A model generated the notes under the pieces. It was not told where the DNA came from and made no database searches. It saw only the letters and a program-made list of their open reading frames with translations. Below are positions 54,408-61,515 of a stretch of 64,000 nt of DNA, piece after piece. The translations under genes and the position numbers were made by a program. The stretch is from BOG-994 sp049514215 (GTDB taxonomy: Bacteria; Pseudomonadota; Gammaproteobacteria; Burkholderiales; Burkholderiaceae_D): the NCBI GenBank assembly GCA_049514215.1, contig JBEKVI010000002.1, positions 1 to 64,000 on the forward strand, given 5' to 3'. Every line of letters begins with the position of its first letter. Position 1 is the stretch's first letter.

Positions 54408-54986
54408 ATGGCTCACGACGACGAGAAACTGAGGGAAACGCTGATTCGCTCGGAGCGCGTCTTCGACGGCCGCTTTCTGCATGTCAACCGCGACATTGTT
54501 CGGCTTCCCGACGGGCATGAGACCTATCGGGAGTACATCCTGCATCCGGGGGCCGTCATGATCATCGCGCTCCTGGAGGACAACCAAGTCGTCATGGAAA
54601 GACAGTGGCGCTATCCCCTGGGTCGGGCCTTTATTGAGTTTCCAGCCGGCAAGATCGATCCGGGAGAGGCCCCGATCGTCACCGCGGAGCGGGAACTGCG
54701 CGAGGAGACCGGCTACACCGCAGCCCGCTTCGACTATCTGTGCACGATCAACAATGCCATCTCCTACTCCAACGAGCACATCGATTTCTATGTCGCCACG
54801 GGCCTAAAGGCCGGTGAACGCAAACTCGATGCAGGCGAGTTTCTCGATGTGCTGACCGTTCCTGCCCTGCAGGTTCTGGAATGGGTGCGCGAGGGTACCG
54901 TGACGGATGTCAAGACCATCATCGGCGCCTTCTGGCTGGAAAAACTCGTCACGGGGACCTGGACTCCTCCACGACCCGGCGTCTAG
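54408..54986 (+). CDS. Nudix hydrolase, ADP-ribose pyrophosphatase type
   Basis: A cytoplasmic Nudix enzyme of 192 residues. The Nudix box spans about residues 82-104, with the pattern G-x5-E-x7-REL-xEETG visible as GEAPIVTAERELREETG. FIEFPAGKIDPGE before it is typical of ADP-sugar pyrophosphatases that hydrolyse ADP-ribose. It follows nuoN by 72 bases, and a Nudix gene after nuoN is common in betaproteobacteria. Confidence 0.88.
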   Translation: MAHDDEKLRETLIRSERVFDGRFLHVNRDIVRLPDGHETYREYILHPGAVMIIALLEDNQVVMERQWRYPLGRAFIEFPAGKIDPGEAPIVTAERELREETGYTAARFDYLCTINNAISYSNEHIDFYVATGLKAGERKLDAGEFLDVLTVPALQVLEWVREGTVTDVKTIIGAFWLEKLVTGTWTPPRPGV

Positions 54987-54994
54987 GAGCTCGT

Positions 54995-55011
54995 GGCCCG
55001 CCCGATGGGCC
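54995..55011. terminator. Short hairpin between convergent Nudix and ETF-QO genes
   Basis: GGCCC (54995-54999) and GGGCC (55007-55011) can form a 5-bp stem in the 29-base gap between the two stops. There is no T-run on either side, so the call is weak. Confidence 0.3.
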
Positions 55012-55015
55012 GACG

Positions 55016-56698
55016 CTACATGTTCGGATAATTGGGCCCGCCTCCGCCCTCGGGGACGACCCAGACAATGTTCTGGGTCGGATCCTTGATATCGCAGGTC
55101 TTGCAGTGCACGCAGTTCTGGGAGTTGATCTGCAAGCGGTCGCTCAGATCCTCATCCTTGACGAATTCGTAGACCCCGGCCGGGCAGTAGCGCCACTCGG
55201 GACCTGCGTACTCCATCAAGTTGATGCGCACCGGCACCGTCGGATCCTTGAGCGTGAGATGGACCGGCTGGTTTTCGGCATGATTGGTATTCGAGATGAA
55301 AACCGAGGAGAGCCGATCGAAGGTGAGCACGCCATCGGGCTTCGGATAAGCAATCGGCACGCCCAGATTGGCTGGTTTCAGACACTCGTTGTCCGGTTTG
55401 TGGTGATGCAAGGTCCAAGGCACCCTGCCTCCGAGCACCTTCTGCTCGAGTCCGACCATCAATGAGCCAAACCACAATCCCTTGGACATCCACTGTTTGA
55501 AGTTGCGCGTGCGATGCAATTCCTCCTTAAGCCAGGAGTCCTCGAACGCAGCCGGGTAGGCCGAGAGCTCATCGGCTGCGCGCCCCAGCGCCAAGGCGGC
55601 GAAGGCGGCCTCGGCCGCCATCATGCCGGATTTGATCGCCGCGTGACTGCCTTTGATGCGCGCGGCGTTCAGAAACCCTGCCTCGCACCCGATCAAAGCC
55701 CCTCCGGGAAACACCAGCTTGGGCAACGAGGTCAGACCGCCCGCGGTAATCGAGCGGGCCCCGTAGCAGATCCGCTTGCCGCCTTCGAGAAAGGCGCGAA
55801 TCGCCGGATGCGTCTTGTAGCGCTGAAACTCCTCGTAGGGAGAAAGAAAGGCGTTCTCATAACCGAGCCCCACGACGAAGCCGATGGCGACCTGATGGTT
55901 TTCCTGATGATAAAGAAACGACCCGCCGTAGGTGCTCGAATCGAGGGGCCAGCCGGCACTGTGCACCACGAGGCCGGCCTCGTGCCGAGCCGGATCGATT
56001 TCCCAGAGCTCCTTAAGGCCGATGCCGTAGACCTGCGGATCGCGTCCCTTGGTCAGCCCGAACTGGGTCATGAGTTGGCGACCGAGATGACCCCGCGAGC
56101 CCTCCGCAAAAAAGGTGTACTTCGCATGGAGCTCCATCCCCAGCTGGAACTCGGCGGTGGGCTCGCCATCGCGCCCGACGCCCAGATTCCCGGTCGCTAT
56201 GCCGCGCACCGCGCCACTGGGCGTATACAGGATCTCGGCGGCGGCAAAGCCCGGAAAGACTTCCACGCCCGCGTTTTCCGCCTCCTGACCCAGCCAGCGC
56301 ACCACGTTGCCCAGACTGACGATGTAGTTGCCCTCGTTGCGAAAGCAGTCCGGGAGCATCCAGTGGGGTGTTTGCCTGGCCTTGTGCTCCGTCAGAAAAA
56401 GAAACCGGTCCTCGGTCACCGGGGTATTGAGCGGTGCGCCCCGTTCCTTCCAGTCGGGAAACAGCTCGGTGATCGCGCGCGGATCCATCACCGCACCGGA
56501 GAGCGTGTGCGCGCCCAACTCGCCGCCTTTTTCCAGAACGCAGACACTGACTTCCTGACCGTGCTTGGCGGCGAGCTGCTTTAGGCGAATCGCGGCGGAC
56601 AAGCCGGCCGGTCCGCCACCCACCACGACCACGTCAAACTCCATCGCCTCCCGGGGTCCGAAGCGTTCCAGAAGACTCGTTTGCGCGTTTGAATTCAT
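55016..56698 (-). CDS. Electron transfer flavoprotein-ubiquinone oxidoreductase
   Basis: A membrane-associated flavoprotein of 560 residues passing electrons from ETF (reduced by acyl-CoA dehydrogenases and others) to ubiquinone. The FAD dinucleotide fold VVVVGGGPAGLSAAIRL is near residues 25-41. The C-terminal ferredoxin-like domain binds a [4Fe-4S] cluster through NCVHCKTCDIKDP and an upstream Cys in RYCPAGVYE. Length equals the family norm. It is divergent from the SDR gene across a 233-base spacer with no recognised gene. Confidence 0.95.
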   Translation of the reverse strand: MNSNAQTSLLERFGPREAMEFDVVVVGGGPAGLSAAIRLKQLAAKHGQEVSVCVLEKGGELGAHTLSGAVMDPRAITELFPDWKERGAPLNTPVTEDRFLFLTEHKARQTPHWMLPDCFRNEGNYIVSLGNVVRWLGQEAENAGVEVFPGFAAAEILYTPSGAVRGIATGNLGVGRDGEPTAEFQLGMELHAKYTFFAEGSRGHLGRQLMTQFGLTKGRDPQVYGIGLKELWEIDPARHEAGLVVHSAGWPLDSSTYGGSFLYHQENHQVAIGFVVGLGYENAFLSPYEEFQRYKTHPAIRAFLEGGKRICYGARSITAGGLTSLPKLVFPGGALIGCEAGFLNAARIKGSHAAIKSGMMAAEAAFAALALGRAADELSAYPAAFEDSWLKEELHRTRNFKQWMSKGLWFGSLMVGLEQKVLGGRVPWTLHHHKPDNECLKPANLGVPIAYPKPDGVLTFDRLSSVFISNTNHAENQPVHLTLKDPTVPVRINLMEYAGPEWRYCPAGVYEFVKDEDLSDRLQINSQNCVHCKTCDIKDPTQNIVWVVPEGGGGPNYPNM

Positions 56699-56931
56699 AT
56701 GAAGGGGTTCCTGATAAACTGCGGATCGCTGGTGCGTGTGGGATGGCGTGTCGACATCCTGGGGGGACGTCCTTCAAGAGACGCCTCGGTTCTTCTTGGA
56801 ATATGGCACAGCCGTACAGAACCCGGATTTTCGGGTAGTTTGGTGGACGCTGCAACCACCTTCATTTGCGGTCCCGCCTTTTTGGACCGGGGTATGGGCT
56901 CGGCCGTTCGGCCGCAGCCAGGAGAGCCAGC

Positions 56932-57708
56932 ATGGGTGTGGAAGTCAATCTGGAAGGAAAAATCGCCTTCGTGACCGGCGCCTCGAGCGGCTTGGGCGCC
57001 CGCTTCGCCAAGGTCCTCTCGCTCGCGGGAGCGCGCGTCGTGCTGGCCTCGCGCCGCGTCGAGCGACTCAAGGAGCTGCGTGCGGAAATCGAATCTGAAG
57101 GCGGCGATGCGCACGTGGTCGCCCTGGACGTGACCGATCCGGCCAGCATACGCTCGGCCGTCGCCCATGCCGAAACCGAAGCGGGGCCGATCGACATCTT
57201 GGTCAATAATTCCGGCGTCTCGACCACCCAAAGGCTGATCGATGTGACCCCGGAGGACTACGACTATGTTTTTCGGACCAACACGCAAGGCGCGTTTTTC
57301 GTCGCCCAGGAAGTCGCCAAGCGCATGATCGCAAGGGCCAAGGCCAAGCCCGAGCAGCAGGCGCGAATCGTTAACGTCGCCTCGGTCGCAGGCCTGAGGG
57401 TACTGCCCCAGATCGGCGTCTATTGCATGAGCAAGGCAGCCGTGGTCCAGATGACCAAGGCGATGGCACTCGAATGGGGCCGATACGGAATCAACACCTG
57501 CGCGATCTGCCCGGGATACATTCGCACCGAGATCAACGATAAGCACTTCGAGAGCGAAGCCGGTCAGAAGCTGGTCCAGATGCTCCCGCGCAAGCGTGTG
57601 GGTGAACCCTCGGACCTGGATGGACTCGTGCTTCTTTTGGCGTGCGACGAATCGCGTTTCATCAACGGCGCCATCATTACCGCCGATGACGGTCACAGCG
57701 TGTACTAG
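56932..57708 (+). CDS. SDR-family NAD(P)-dependent oxidoreductase
   Basis: A classical short-chain dehydrogenase of 258 residues. The cofactor motif is TGASSGLG at residues 16-23, NNSG replaces the usual NNAG, and the catalytic Ser is in VNVASVAGL with YCMSK supplying Tyr and Lys. The substrate is not determined; 3-hydroxyacyl-CoA or 3-ketoacyl reduction would fit the neighbouring ETF-QO, thioesterase and CoA-transferase genes. ATG 56932 follows AGGAGAGCC. A thioesterase start remnant lies 12 bases downstream, so these were probably one operon. Confidence 0.88.
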   Translation: MGVEVNLEGKIAFVTGASSGLGARFAKVLSLAGARVVLASRRVERLKELRAEIESEGGDAHVVALDVTDPASIRSAVAHAETEAGPIDILVNNSGVSTTQRLIDVTPEDYDYVFRTNTQGAFFVAQEVAKRMIARAKAKPEQQARIVNVASVAGLRVLPQIGVYCMSKAAVVQMTKAMALEWGRYGINTCAICPGYIRTEINDKHFESEAGQKLVQMLPRKRVGEPSDLDGLVLLLACDESRFINGAIITADDGHSVY

Positions 57709-57720
57709 GGGCCGGTTGGA

Positions 57721-57789
57721 GTGAGCGAGGTCCGCGAATTCGAAGCCATCATCCCGATCCGCTGGGCGACATGGACGATGCACCGGTGA
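57721..57789 (+). pseudogene. 5' fragment of a split acyl-CoA thioesterase gene
   Basis: Starting at GTG 57721, just after the SDR stop, the frame reads EFEAIIPIRW and then, after one missing G near 57765, GDMDDA. This is the N-terminal block of 4-hydroxybenzoyl-CoA thioesterase-like proteins; compare MIIPIRWGDMDAM in the intact gene at 59.9 kb. Without the missing base the frame stops at 57789. Similarity ends abruptly at about 57780, and the next block of the same motif reappears at 60561. I infer one ancestral gene interrupted by about 2.8 kb of inserted DNA. Confidence 0.7.
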
Positions 57790-57917
57790 CGGAAAGAGGG
57801 CAAGCTCATCTAAGGTAGGATTTTCGCTACGAATCCTCGAGCCCAAGAGAGGAACCTTCGCCGGTCGCCTTCGCTCACTTTACGTGTCGCAACACCCCGC
57901 GCAAGCGGACATTCGAT

Positions 57918-58472
57918 TCAATACAGCCGCTTCATATCCGTCGCTGTCGGAAACAGTGAGACGTCCTTTGGGGAACTGGAAGTCTGTAGCTCCGCTTGCC
58001 ACCAGCCAACGTCGCGCCAAGCGCCCAATTTGAATCCGACTTTCCTGTAGGTGCCGATGTGCTTGAACCCGACTGACTCATGAAGGGCTACGCTTGCGGC
58101 GTTTGGGAGCGCTATTCCTCCGAATGCTTGGCAGTAACCCAACCGCACCAGTTCGGAAAGCAAGATGCCATACAGCCGTTTACCAATGCCATTTCCTCGA
58201 GAGTCCTCTCGAACGTAAGCAGTGACGTCAACTGACCATTGATAGGCGGGTCTCTCGCGGTGCTTGCTGGCATGGCAATAGCCGTTGAGAACGCCATCAG
58301 GGTCTTCGCTGGCCAACCAAGGTAGCGTCTCCAGAGTCTTGGCGATGCGAGACTTCATTTCTTCCAGCGTTGGCGGCGCTAGTTCGAACGAGATGGCCGT
58401 GTTTTGAACAACCGGCGCGTAGATTGCCAAGACAGCCGCAGCGTCGTTCGGGGTAGCTACGCGAATGCTCAT
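57918..58472 (-). CDS. arsN1: ArsN1-like N-acetyltransferase (arsinothricin/phosphinothricin type)
   Basis: A GNAT enzyme of 184 residues. The block IYAPVVQNTAISFEL and the WSVDVTAYV strand match the phosphinothricin acetyltransferase-like family. The acetyl-CoA P-loop is REDSRGNGIGKRLYG, and GGIALPNAASVALHESVGF with YRKVGFKLGAWRDVGWWQ completes the pattern. Within the family the sequence looks closest to ArsN1, which acetylates the arsenical antibiotic arsinothricin; phosphinothricin is the alternative substrate. ATG 58472 is used. It is the last gene of the arsR-led minus-strand cluster, which supports the arsenic role. Confidence 0.8.
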   Translation of the reverse strand: MSIRVATPNDAAAVLAIYAPVVQNTAISFELAPPTLEEMKSRIAKTLETLPWLASEDPDGVLNGYCHASKHRERPAYQWSVDVTAYVREDSRGNGIGKRLYGILLSELVRLGYCQAFGGIALPNAASVALHESVGFKHIGTYRKVGFKLGAWRDVGWWQAELQTSSSPKDVSLFPTATDMKRLY

Positions 58473-58499
58473 TATTTTCCCGGAACGCAAACGCGAATT

Positions 58500-58825
58500 T
58501 TATTCGCCCGGGGTTGGCGGGGAAGGCTCGCCGCGCGCCTTCGCGGCGTGGAAGGCACGCTCCATAAGTACGGCGGTCGCGGGGCGGGCCCCTTTGAACG
58601 CAGCTGAGCCGAAGAGTGCCGAGGGCGCCTTTCCCATCTCGAGACGCTGAAACCCAAAATTCTCAAAGTATCCCTCGGCCGTGGTGGTGAGTAAATATAT
58701 CTTGGCTATCCCACGTCGCCGTGCCTCATGCTCCATCGCGCAAACCAAGGCACTGCCAACGCCCCCTTGCTTTGCTGCCCAACGACGGCGAGATTAACTT
58801 TTCCACTTTTGTTACCAGTCGCCCC
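58500..58825 (-). pseudogene. Decayed ArsN2-like GNAT acetyltransferase
   Basis: The 82 codons from 58748 down read ARRRGIAKIYLLTTTAEGYF and FKGARPATAVLMERAF, the C-terminal half of the ArsN2 arsenic-resistance acetyltransferase family. Upstream, the expected acetyl-CoA loop GGVGSALV is in frame, but the preceding strand reads on only after a shift at the five-base homopolymer near 58765-58769, where KVNLAVVGQQSKG lies in another frame. The N-terminal half is missing and the next gene upstream (arsI) ends at 58826. The C-terminal tail GEPSPPTPGE is also atypical. Probably non-functional. Confidence 0.65.
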
Positions 58826-59308
58826 TCAGCAGCAGGATGACGCGGGCTTTACTGGTATCGACAGGGATTTTCCAGCGTGGGTACTTTTCGGGTCGACGCG
58901 ACACGCGCTTTCTGTCGTCTCTTGCTGCTCGCCTTCACCGAACACCGCAATCTCGCCCAGCGTATGGAAATGCTCCCACGCGATTCCCTGCGGGTCTGTC
59001 ACCCAATGCTTTTCACTTCGGGCGTAGCAGCAAGTCGTTTCGCGTTCGTCGAGCAGAGCCATGTCCGCGGCACGGGCGCGCGCCCTCAAATCAGCCAGTT
59101 CCTCCTCTGTGTCCGTCTGGATCCCAAGATGGTCGACGCCCGACTTATTCCCGCGCGTGGAGATGGCGAAGTTAATCCTTGGGTCTTCAAGCATCCACTT
59201 GGCATAGTCTTCCTCTATGCGCGTGGGGACAGCACCAAACATGTTGCTGTAGAACGCAATGCTCGCCTTAAGGTTCTTGACGCTTACATGCACGTGAAAT
59301 CGCTTCAC
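58826..59308 (-). CDS. arsI: ArsI-type C-As lyase (ArsI/CadI family vicinal oxygen chelate metalloenzyme)
   Basis: A 160-residue Fe(II)-dependent dioxygenase-like enzyme that cleaves the carbon-arsenic bond of trivalent organoarsenicals such as methylarsenite. The metal ligands expected from characterised ArsI enzymes are visible: His5 (RFHVHVSV), His60 (GVDHLGIQTD) and Glu112 (WEHF). The substrate thiol pair is Cys93-Cys94 (ETTCCYARSEKHW). The C-terminus ends in a further Cys pair. It lies 11 bases downstream of arsR, so the two are co-transcribed. CadI-like cadmium-induced proteins share the fold, but the CC pair favours ArsI. Confidence 0.85.
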   Translation of the reverse strand: MKRFHVHVSVKNLKASIAFYSNMFGAVPTRIEEDYAKWMLEDPRINFAISTRGNKSGVDHLGIQTDTEEELADLRARARAADMALLDERETTCCYARSEKHWVTDPQGIAWEHFHTLGEIAVFGEGEQQETTESACRVDPKSTHAGKSLSIPVKPASSCC

Positions 59309-59319
59309 TTCTGTCTCCT

Positions 59320-59664
59320 CTAGTCACGACAGGACGCAGCCGATTCGCTCAGGCATGCCGCTCCCTGACAGCAGTTCTCGGTGAGATACCGAAGCACTCC
59401 ATTCATTCGGTCGTAGGCCGCCCGGTAGATGAGGAATCGGCCCTTTCGGTCCTGGGTCACAAGACCGGCATTCATGAGCTCCTTCAAATGGAAGGAGAGC
59501 GTATTCGCGGGTATTTCTAGTGCTTCGGCCATCGTGCCTGGTGTCAATCCCTCATTGCCTGCGACCACGAGGGCCCGAAACGCCTGCAGTCGCGCCGGTT
59601 GAGCAAGCGCCGAAAGGGCACGAACGACATATTTCTCGTCCAAATCGAGCACGGCAATCCTCAT
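59320..59664 (-). CDS. arsR: ArsR-family metalloregulator
   Basis: A winged-helix repressor of 114 residues. The DNA-recognition region is LEIPANTLSFHLKELMNAGLV and the wing is QDRKGRFLIYRA. The classic alpha-3 ELCVCDLC As(III) site is absent. Instead, a Cys pair at 98-99 (ENCCQGAAC) plus Cys104 lies in the C-terminal helix, like the atypical C-terminal site of Acidithiobacillus ArsR. ATG 59664 is chosen; an open frame further upstream has no homology. It heads the arsR-arsI-arsN2'-arsN1 cluster and probably represses it until an arsenical binds. Confidence 0.88.
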   Translation of the reverse strand: MRIAVLDLDEKYVVRALSALAQPARLQAFRALVVAGNEGLTPGTMAEALEIPANTLSFHLKELMNAGLVTQDRKGRFLIYRAAYDRMNGVLRYLTENCCQGAACLSESAASCRD

Positions 59665-59691
59665 AGCTGCAATCCAGGGTCGATGGCCAGA

Positions 59692-59723
59692 TTCTAAGTA
59701 TCGATAGTTCCAAGTATATAGAA
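59692..59723 (-). promoter_or_regulatory. AT-rich candidate operator/promoter of the ars cluster
   Basis: About 28-59 bases upstream of arsR lies an unusually AT-rich stretch with an imperfect dyad TTCTA (59692-59696) and TAGAA (59719-59723) and a repeated AAGTAT (59696-59701 and 59712-59717). ArsR proteins bind such AT-rich inverted repeats over their own promoter. The exact -35 and -10 cannot be assigned. Confidence 0.4.
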
Positions 59724-59895
59724 ATATTGACCGTTGTCCATCACGAGAGCTTTGATGTTCCAGAAAGCGGTGGTGCCTCGCACGCACCGCCCTGTGGCAC
59801 AAGGCCATGAGCGATGCGTGCGAGAATAGCTGGCCCCGCATACAGCGTGAGAGAGTCTCGCGCTGCTATGCCCGCACTGAACGACTGGAGCGAGT

Positions 59896-60315
59896 ATGCG
59901 GTTCGAAATCCCGGAGGAGAAAAGACTGGTATTTGAGATGATTATCCCCATCCGCTGGGGCGACATGGACGCTATGCAGCACGTCAATAACGCCTCGTAC
60001 TTCCGATACTTTGAAACGGTGCGAATCGACTGGATGCACTCCATCGGCGCGACGCCAAACTCGAACGGCGAGGGGCCGGTCATCGTGAACGCGTTTTGTA
60101 ACTTCATCAAGCAACTTGAGTATCCCGGAAATGTGATTGCGAAACACTACGTGGCCAACCCTGGCCGCTCGAGCTTCGATACGTTCCTAACGTTGGAGCG
60201 GCCCGATGACCCCGGCATAATCTACGCCAATGGGGGGGCGACTACAGTTTGGATTGATTACCAGGCGAAGAGGTCAGCACCCTTGCCACAGTGGTTCCGT
60301 GAGTTGCTCGGATGA
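59896..60315 (+). CDS. Acyl-CoA thioesterase, 4-hydroxybenzoyl-CoA thioesterase-like (hotdog fold)
   Basis: A 139-residue hotdog-fold protein with the family signature MIIPIRWGDMDAMQHVNNASYFRYF broken here as PIRWGDMDAM and HVNNASYFRYFE. The catalytic-site Asp is in WGDMD, and the C-terminal strand is TTVWIDYQAKR. It resembles the YbgC/FadM-like group that hydrolyses acyl-CoA in the cytoplasm. It is transcribed away from arsR. Its sequence differs from the broken copy flanking the segment (right piece NNTLRFRHLEKARIAWID), so it is a paralogue brought in with the segment rather than a simple duplicate. Confidence 0.85.
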   Translation: MRFEIPEEKRLVFEMIIPIRWGDMDAMQHVNNASYFRYFETVRIDWMHSIGATPNSNGEGPVIVNAFCNFIKQLEYPGNVIAKHYVANPGRSSFDTFLTLERPDDPGIIYANGGATTVWIDYQAKRSAPLPQWFRELLG

Positions 60316-60560
60316 CTCGGCAGAAGCAGGGTGCGCCGGCTTTTCGGTTATTCGCTTGCTCGGGCAGAGTGCACCGCCGGGACTTCGCGCTTCCAACAAG
60401 GAGCTCGAGAGGATCAGCGGCAAAATTGGCGCGGCTGGCAGCGGCAGCGCCTTATTCGGTCTTTGTGTAGCGGACGGTATAATGGCGCCCAAGAAGTGAC
60501 TCGTAGGCGGGCGGCGTCAACCTTGTCAACCCCAAAAAGCGAGAAGTAGTGGACCCTAAA
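60316..60560. other. Spacer after the intact thioesterase, no recognised gene
   Basis: Several short open frames cross this stretch on both strands but none resembles a known family. A TATAAT hexamer at 60478-60483 is a possible -10 element without a good -35. The repeat TTGTCAACC/CGTCAACC lies near 60510-60530. Confidence 0.4.
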
Positions 60561-60702
60561 GATGTCAATAACACGCTCCGCTTTCGCCACCTCGAAAAAG
60601 CGCGCATCGCGTGGATCGACCACGCCGCTTCGCCGGACCGAAGGGTTCGGCGACGACGATGCGCTTGGCGGCTCGGTGGTGGTGTGGATGAACGACGGCT
60701 AG
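60561..60702 (+). pseudogene. 3' fragment of the split thioesterase gene
   Basis: The frame from GATG 60561 reads VNNTLRFRHLEKARIAWIDH, exactly the block that follows GDMDAMxH in hotdog thioesterases and that is missing from the 57721 fragment. Similarity then breaks off. In a shifted frame a short SVVVWMNDG followed by TAG (60700-60702) resembles the family's last strand, so the middle of the gene is also deleted. Together with the left piece this marks the original SDR-thioesterase-CoA-transferase order. Confidence 0.65.
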
Positions 60703-60801
60703 CAGAGTTCGGCCCCCTCGCCCGAGGCTTTGCGCAACCCGAGGCAGACCGACTCTTCGCCCAAGGCATAGAATTGCAGCTTCCCGAACGAGGATTCATC
60801 C

Positions 60802-61503
60802 ATGGATAAGGTATTCCCCAGCGCGGAGGCGGCGCTGTCCGATCTGGTCCGAGACGGACTTGTGGTCGCCGTCGGCGGCTTTGGCTTGTGCGGCATTCCC
60901 GAAGCGCTCATCGCGGCCCTGCGCGACAGTAAGGTCTCAGACCTGACGGCAATCTCGAACAATGCCGGTGTCGATGGTTTCGGTCTTGGGCAGCTGCTCT
61001 CGACCCGGCAGATCAAGAAAATGATTGCCTCCTACGTGGGGGAGAACAAGGAATTCGAGCGCCAGTACCTCTCTGGCGAACTCGAACTCGAATTCACTCC
61101 GCAGGGGACGCTCGCTGAAAAGCTGCGCGCCGGCGGTGCAGGGATCCCGGCGTTCTTCACGAAGACGGGTTACGGAACGCTCGTTGCCGAGGGCAAGGAG
61201 AGCCGCGAGTTCGACGGCCACATGTACGTCATGGAGCGCTCGCTCGTGGCGGATTTGTCGCTTGTAAAGGCCTGGAAGGCCGATCGCGCCGGCAATCTCA
61301 TCTACCGTCGGACCGCCCGCAACTTCAATCCGAACGTGGCCATGGCCGGGCGCGTGACCGTGGCCGAGGTGGAGGTGATCGTCGAGACCGGAACGCTCGA
61401 TCCCGATGAGATCCATACACCCGGAATCTTCGTCCACCGTCTCGTGCTCAATCCGACTCCCGAGAAACGCATTGAACAGCGCACCACGCGCGCATCCAAG
61501 TAG
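60802..61503 (+). CDS. 3-oxoacid (succinyl-CoA:3-ketoacid) CoA-transferase subunit A
   Basis: The alpha subunit of a family I CoA-transferase, 233 residues. It has VAVGGFGLCGIPEALIAAL, the glycine-rich CoA-binding start; ISNNAGVDGFGLGQLL; and the TGYGTLVAEGKESREFDG block. The enzyme activates acetoacetate or other 3-oxoacids with succinyl-CoA. It is paired with the B subunit 12 bases downstream. Acetoacetate versus 3-oxoadipate specificity cannot be read directly, but the sequence looks most like the ScoA group. Confidence 0.9.
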   Translation: MDKVFPSAEAALSDLVRDGLVVAVGGFGLCGIPEALIAALRDSKVSDLTAISNNAGVDGFGLGQLLSTRQIKKMIASYVGENKEFERQYLSGELELEFTPQGTLAEKLRAGGAGIPAFFTKTGYGTLVAEGKESREFDGHMYVMERSLVADLSLVKAWKADRAGNLIYRRTARNFNPNVAMAGRVTVAEVEVIVETGTLDPDEIHTPGIFVHRLVLNPTPEKRIEQRTTRASK

Positions 61504-61515
61504 GAGCGACCGAAC

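Larger units (their letters stand above)
57781..60560. other. Putative inserted segment carrying an organoarsenical resistance cluster
   Basis: The segment is bounded by the two pieces of a broken thioesterase gene and looks less GC-rich than its neighbours. It holds arsR, arsI, an arsN2-like remnant and arsN1 on the minus strand, plus an intact thioesterase on the plus strand. The tetranucleotide GATG is present at both breakpoints (57777-57780 and 60561-60564). No transposase, integrase, terminal inverted repeats or attC-like site is visible, so the mechanism of entry is unknown. The stretch 57790-57917 at its left end contains no gene I can recognise. Confidence 0.6.

Noticed and set aside
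56699..57098. Two overlapping plus-strand open frames upstream of the SDR gene
   Set aside because: They overlap the SDR coding region in other frames, show no family similarity and lack a convincing ribosome binding site.
57781..60560. Integron cassette or insertion sequence as vehicle of the ars cluster
   Set aside because: No transposase, integrase, terminal inverted repeats or attC-like palindrome was found; only a four-base GATG match at the borders, which is too short to prove target duplication.
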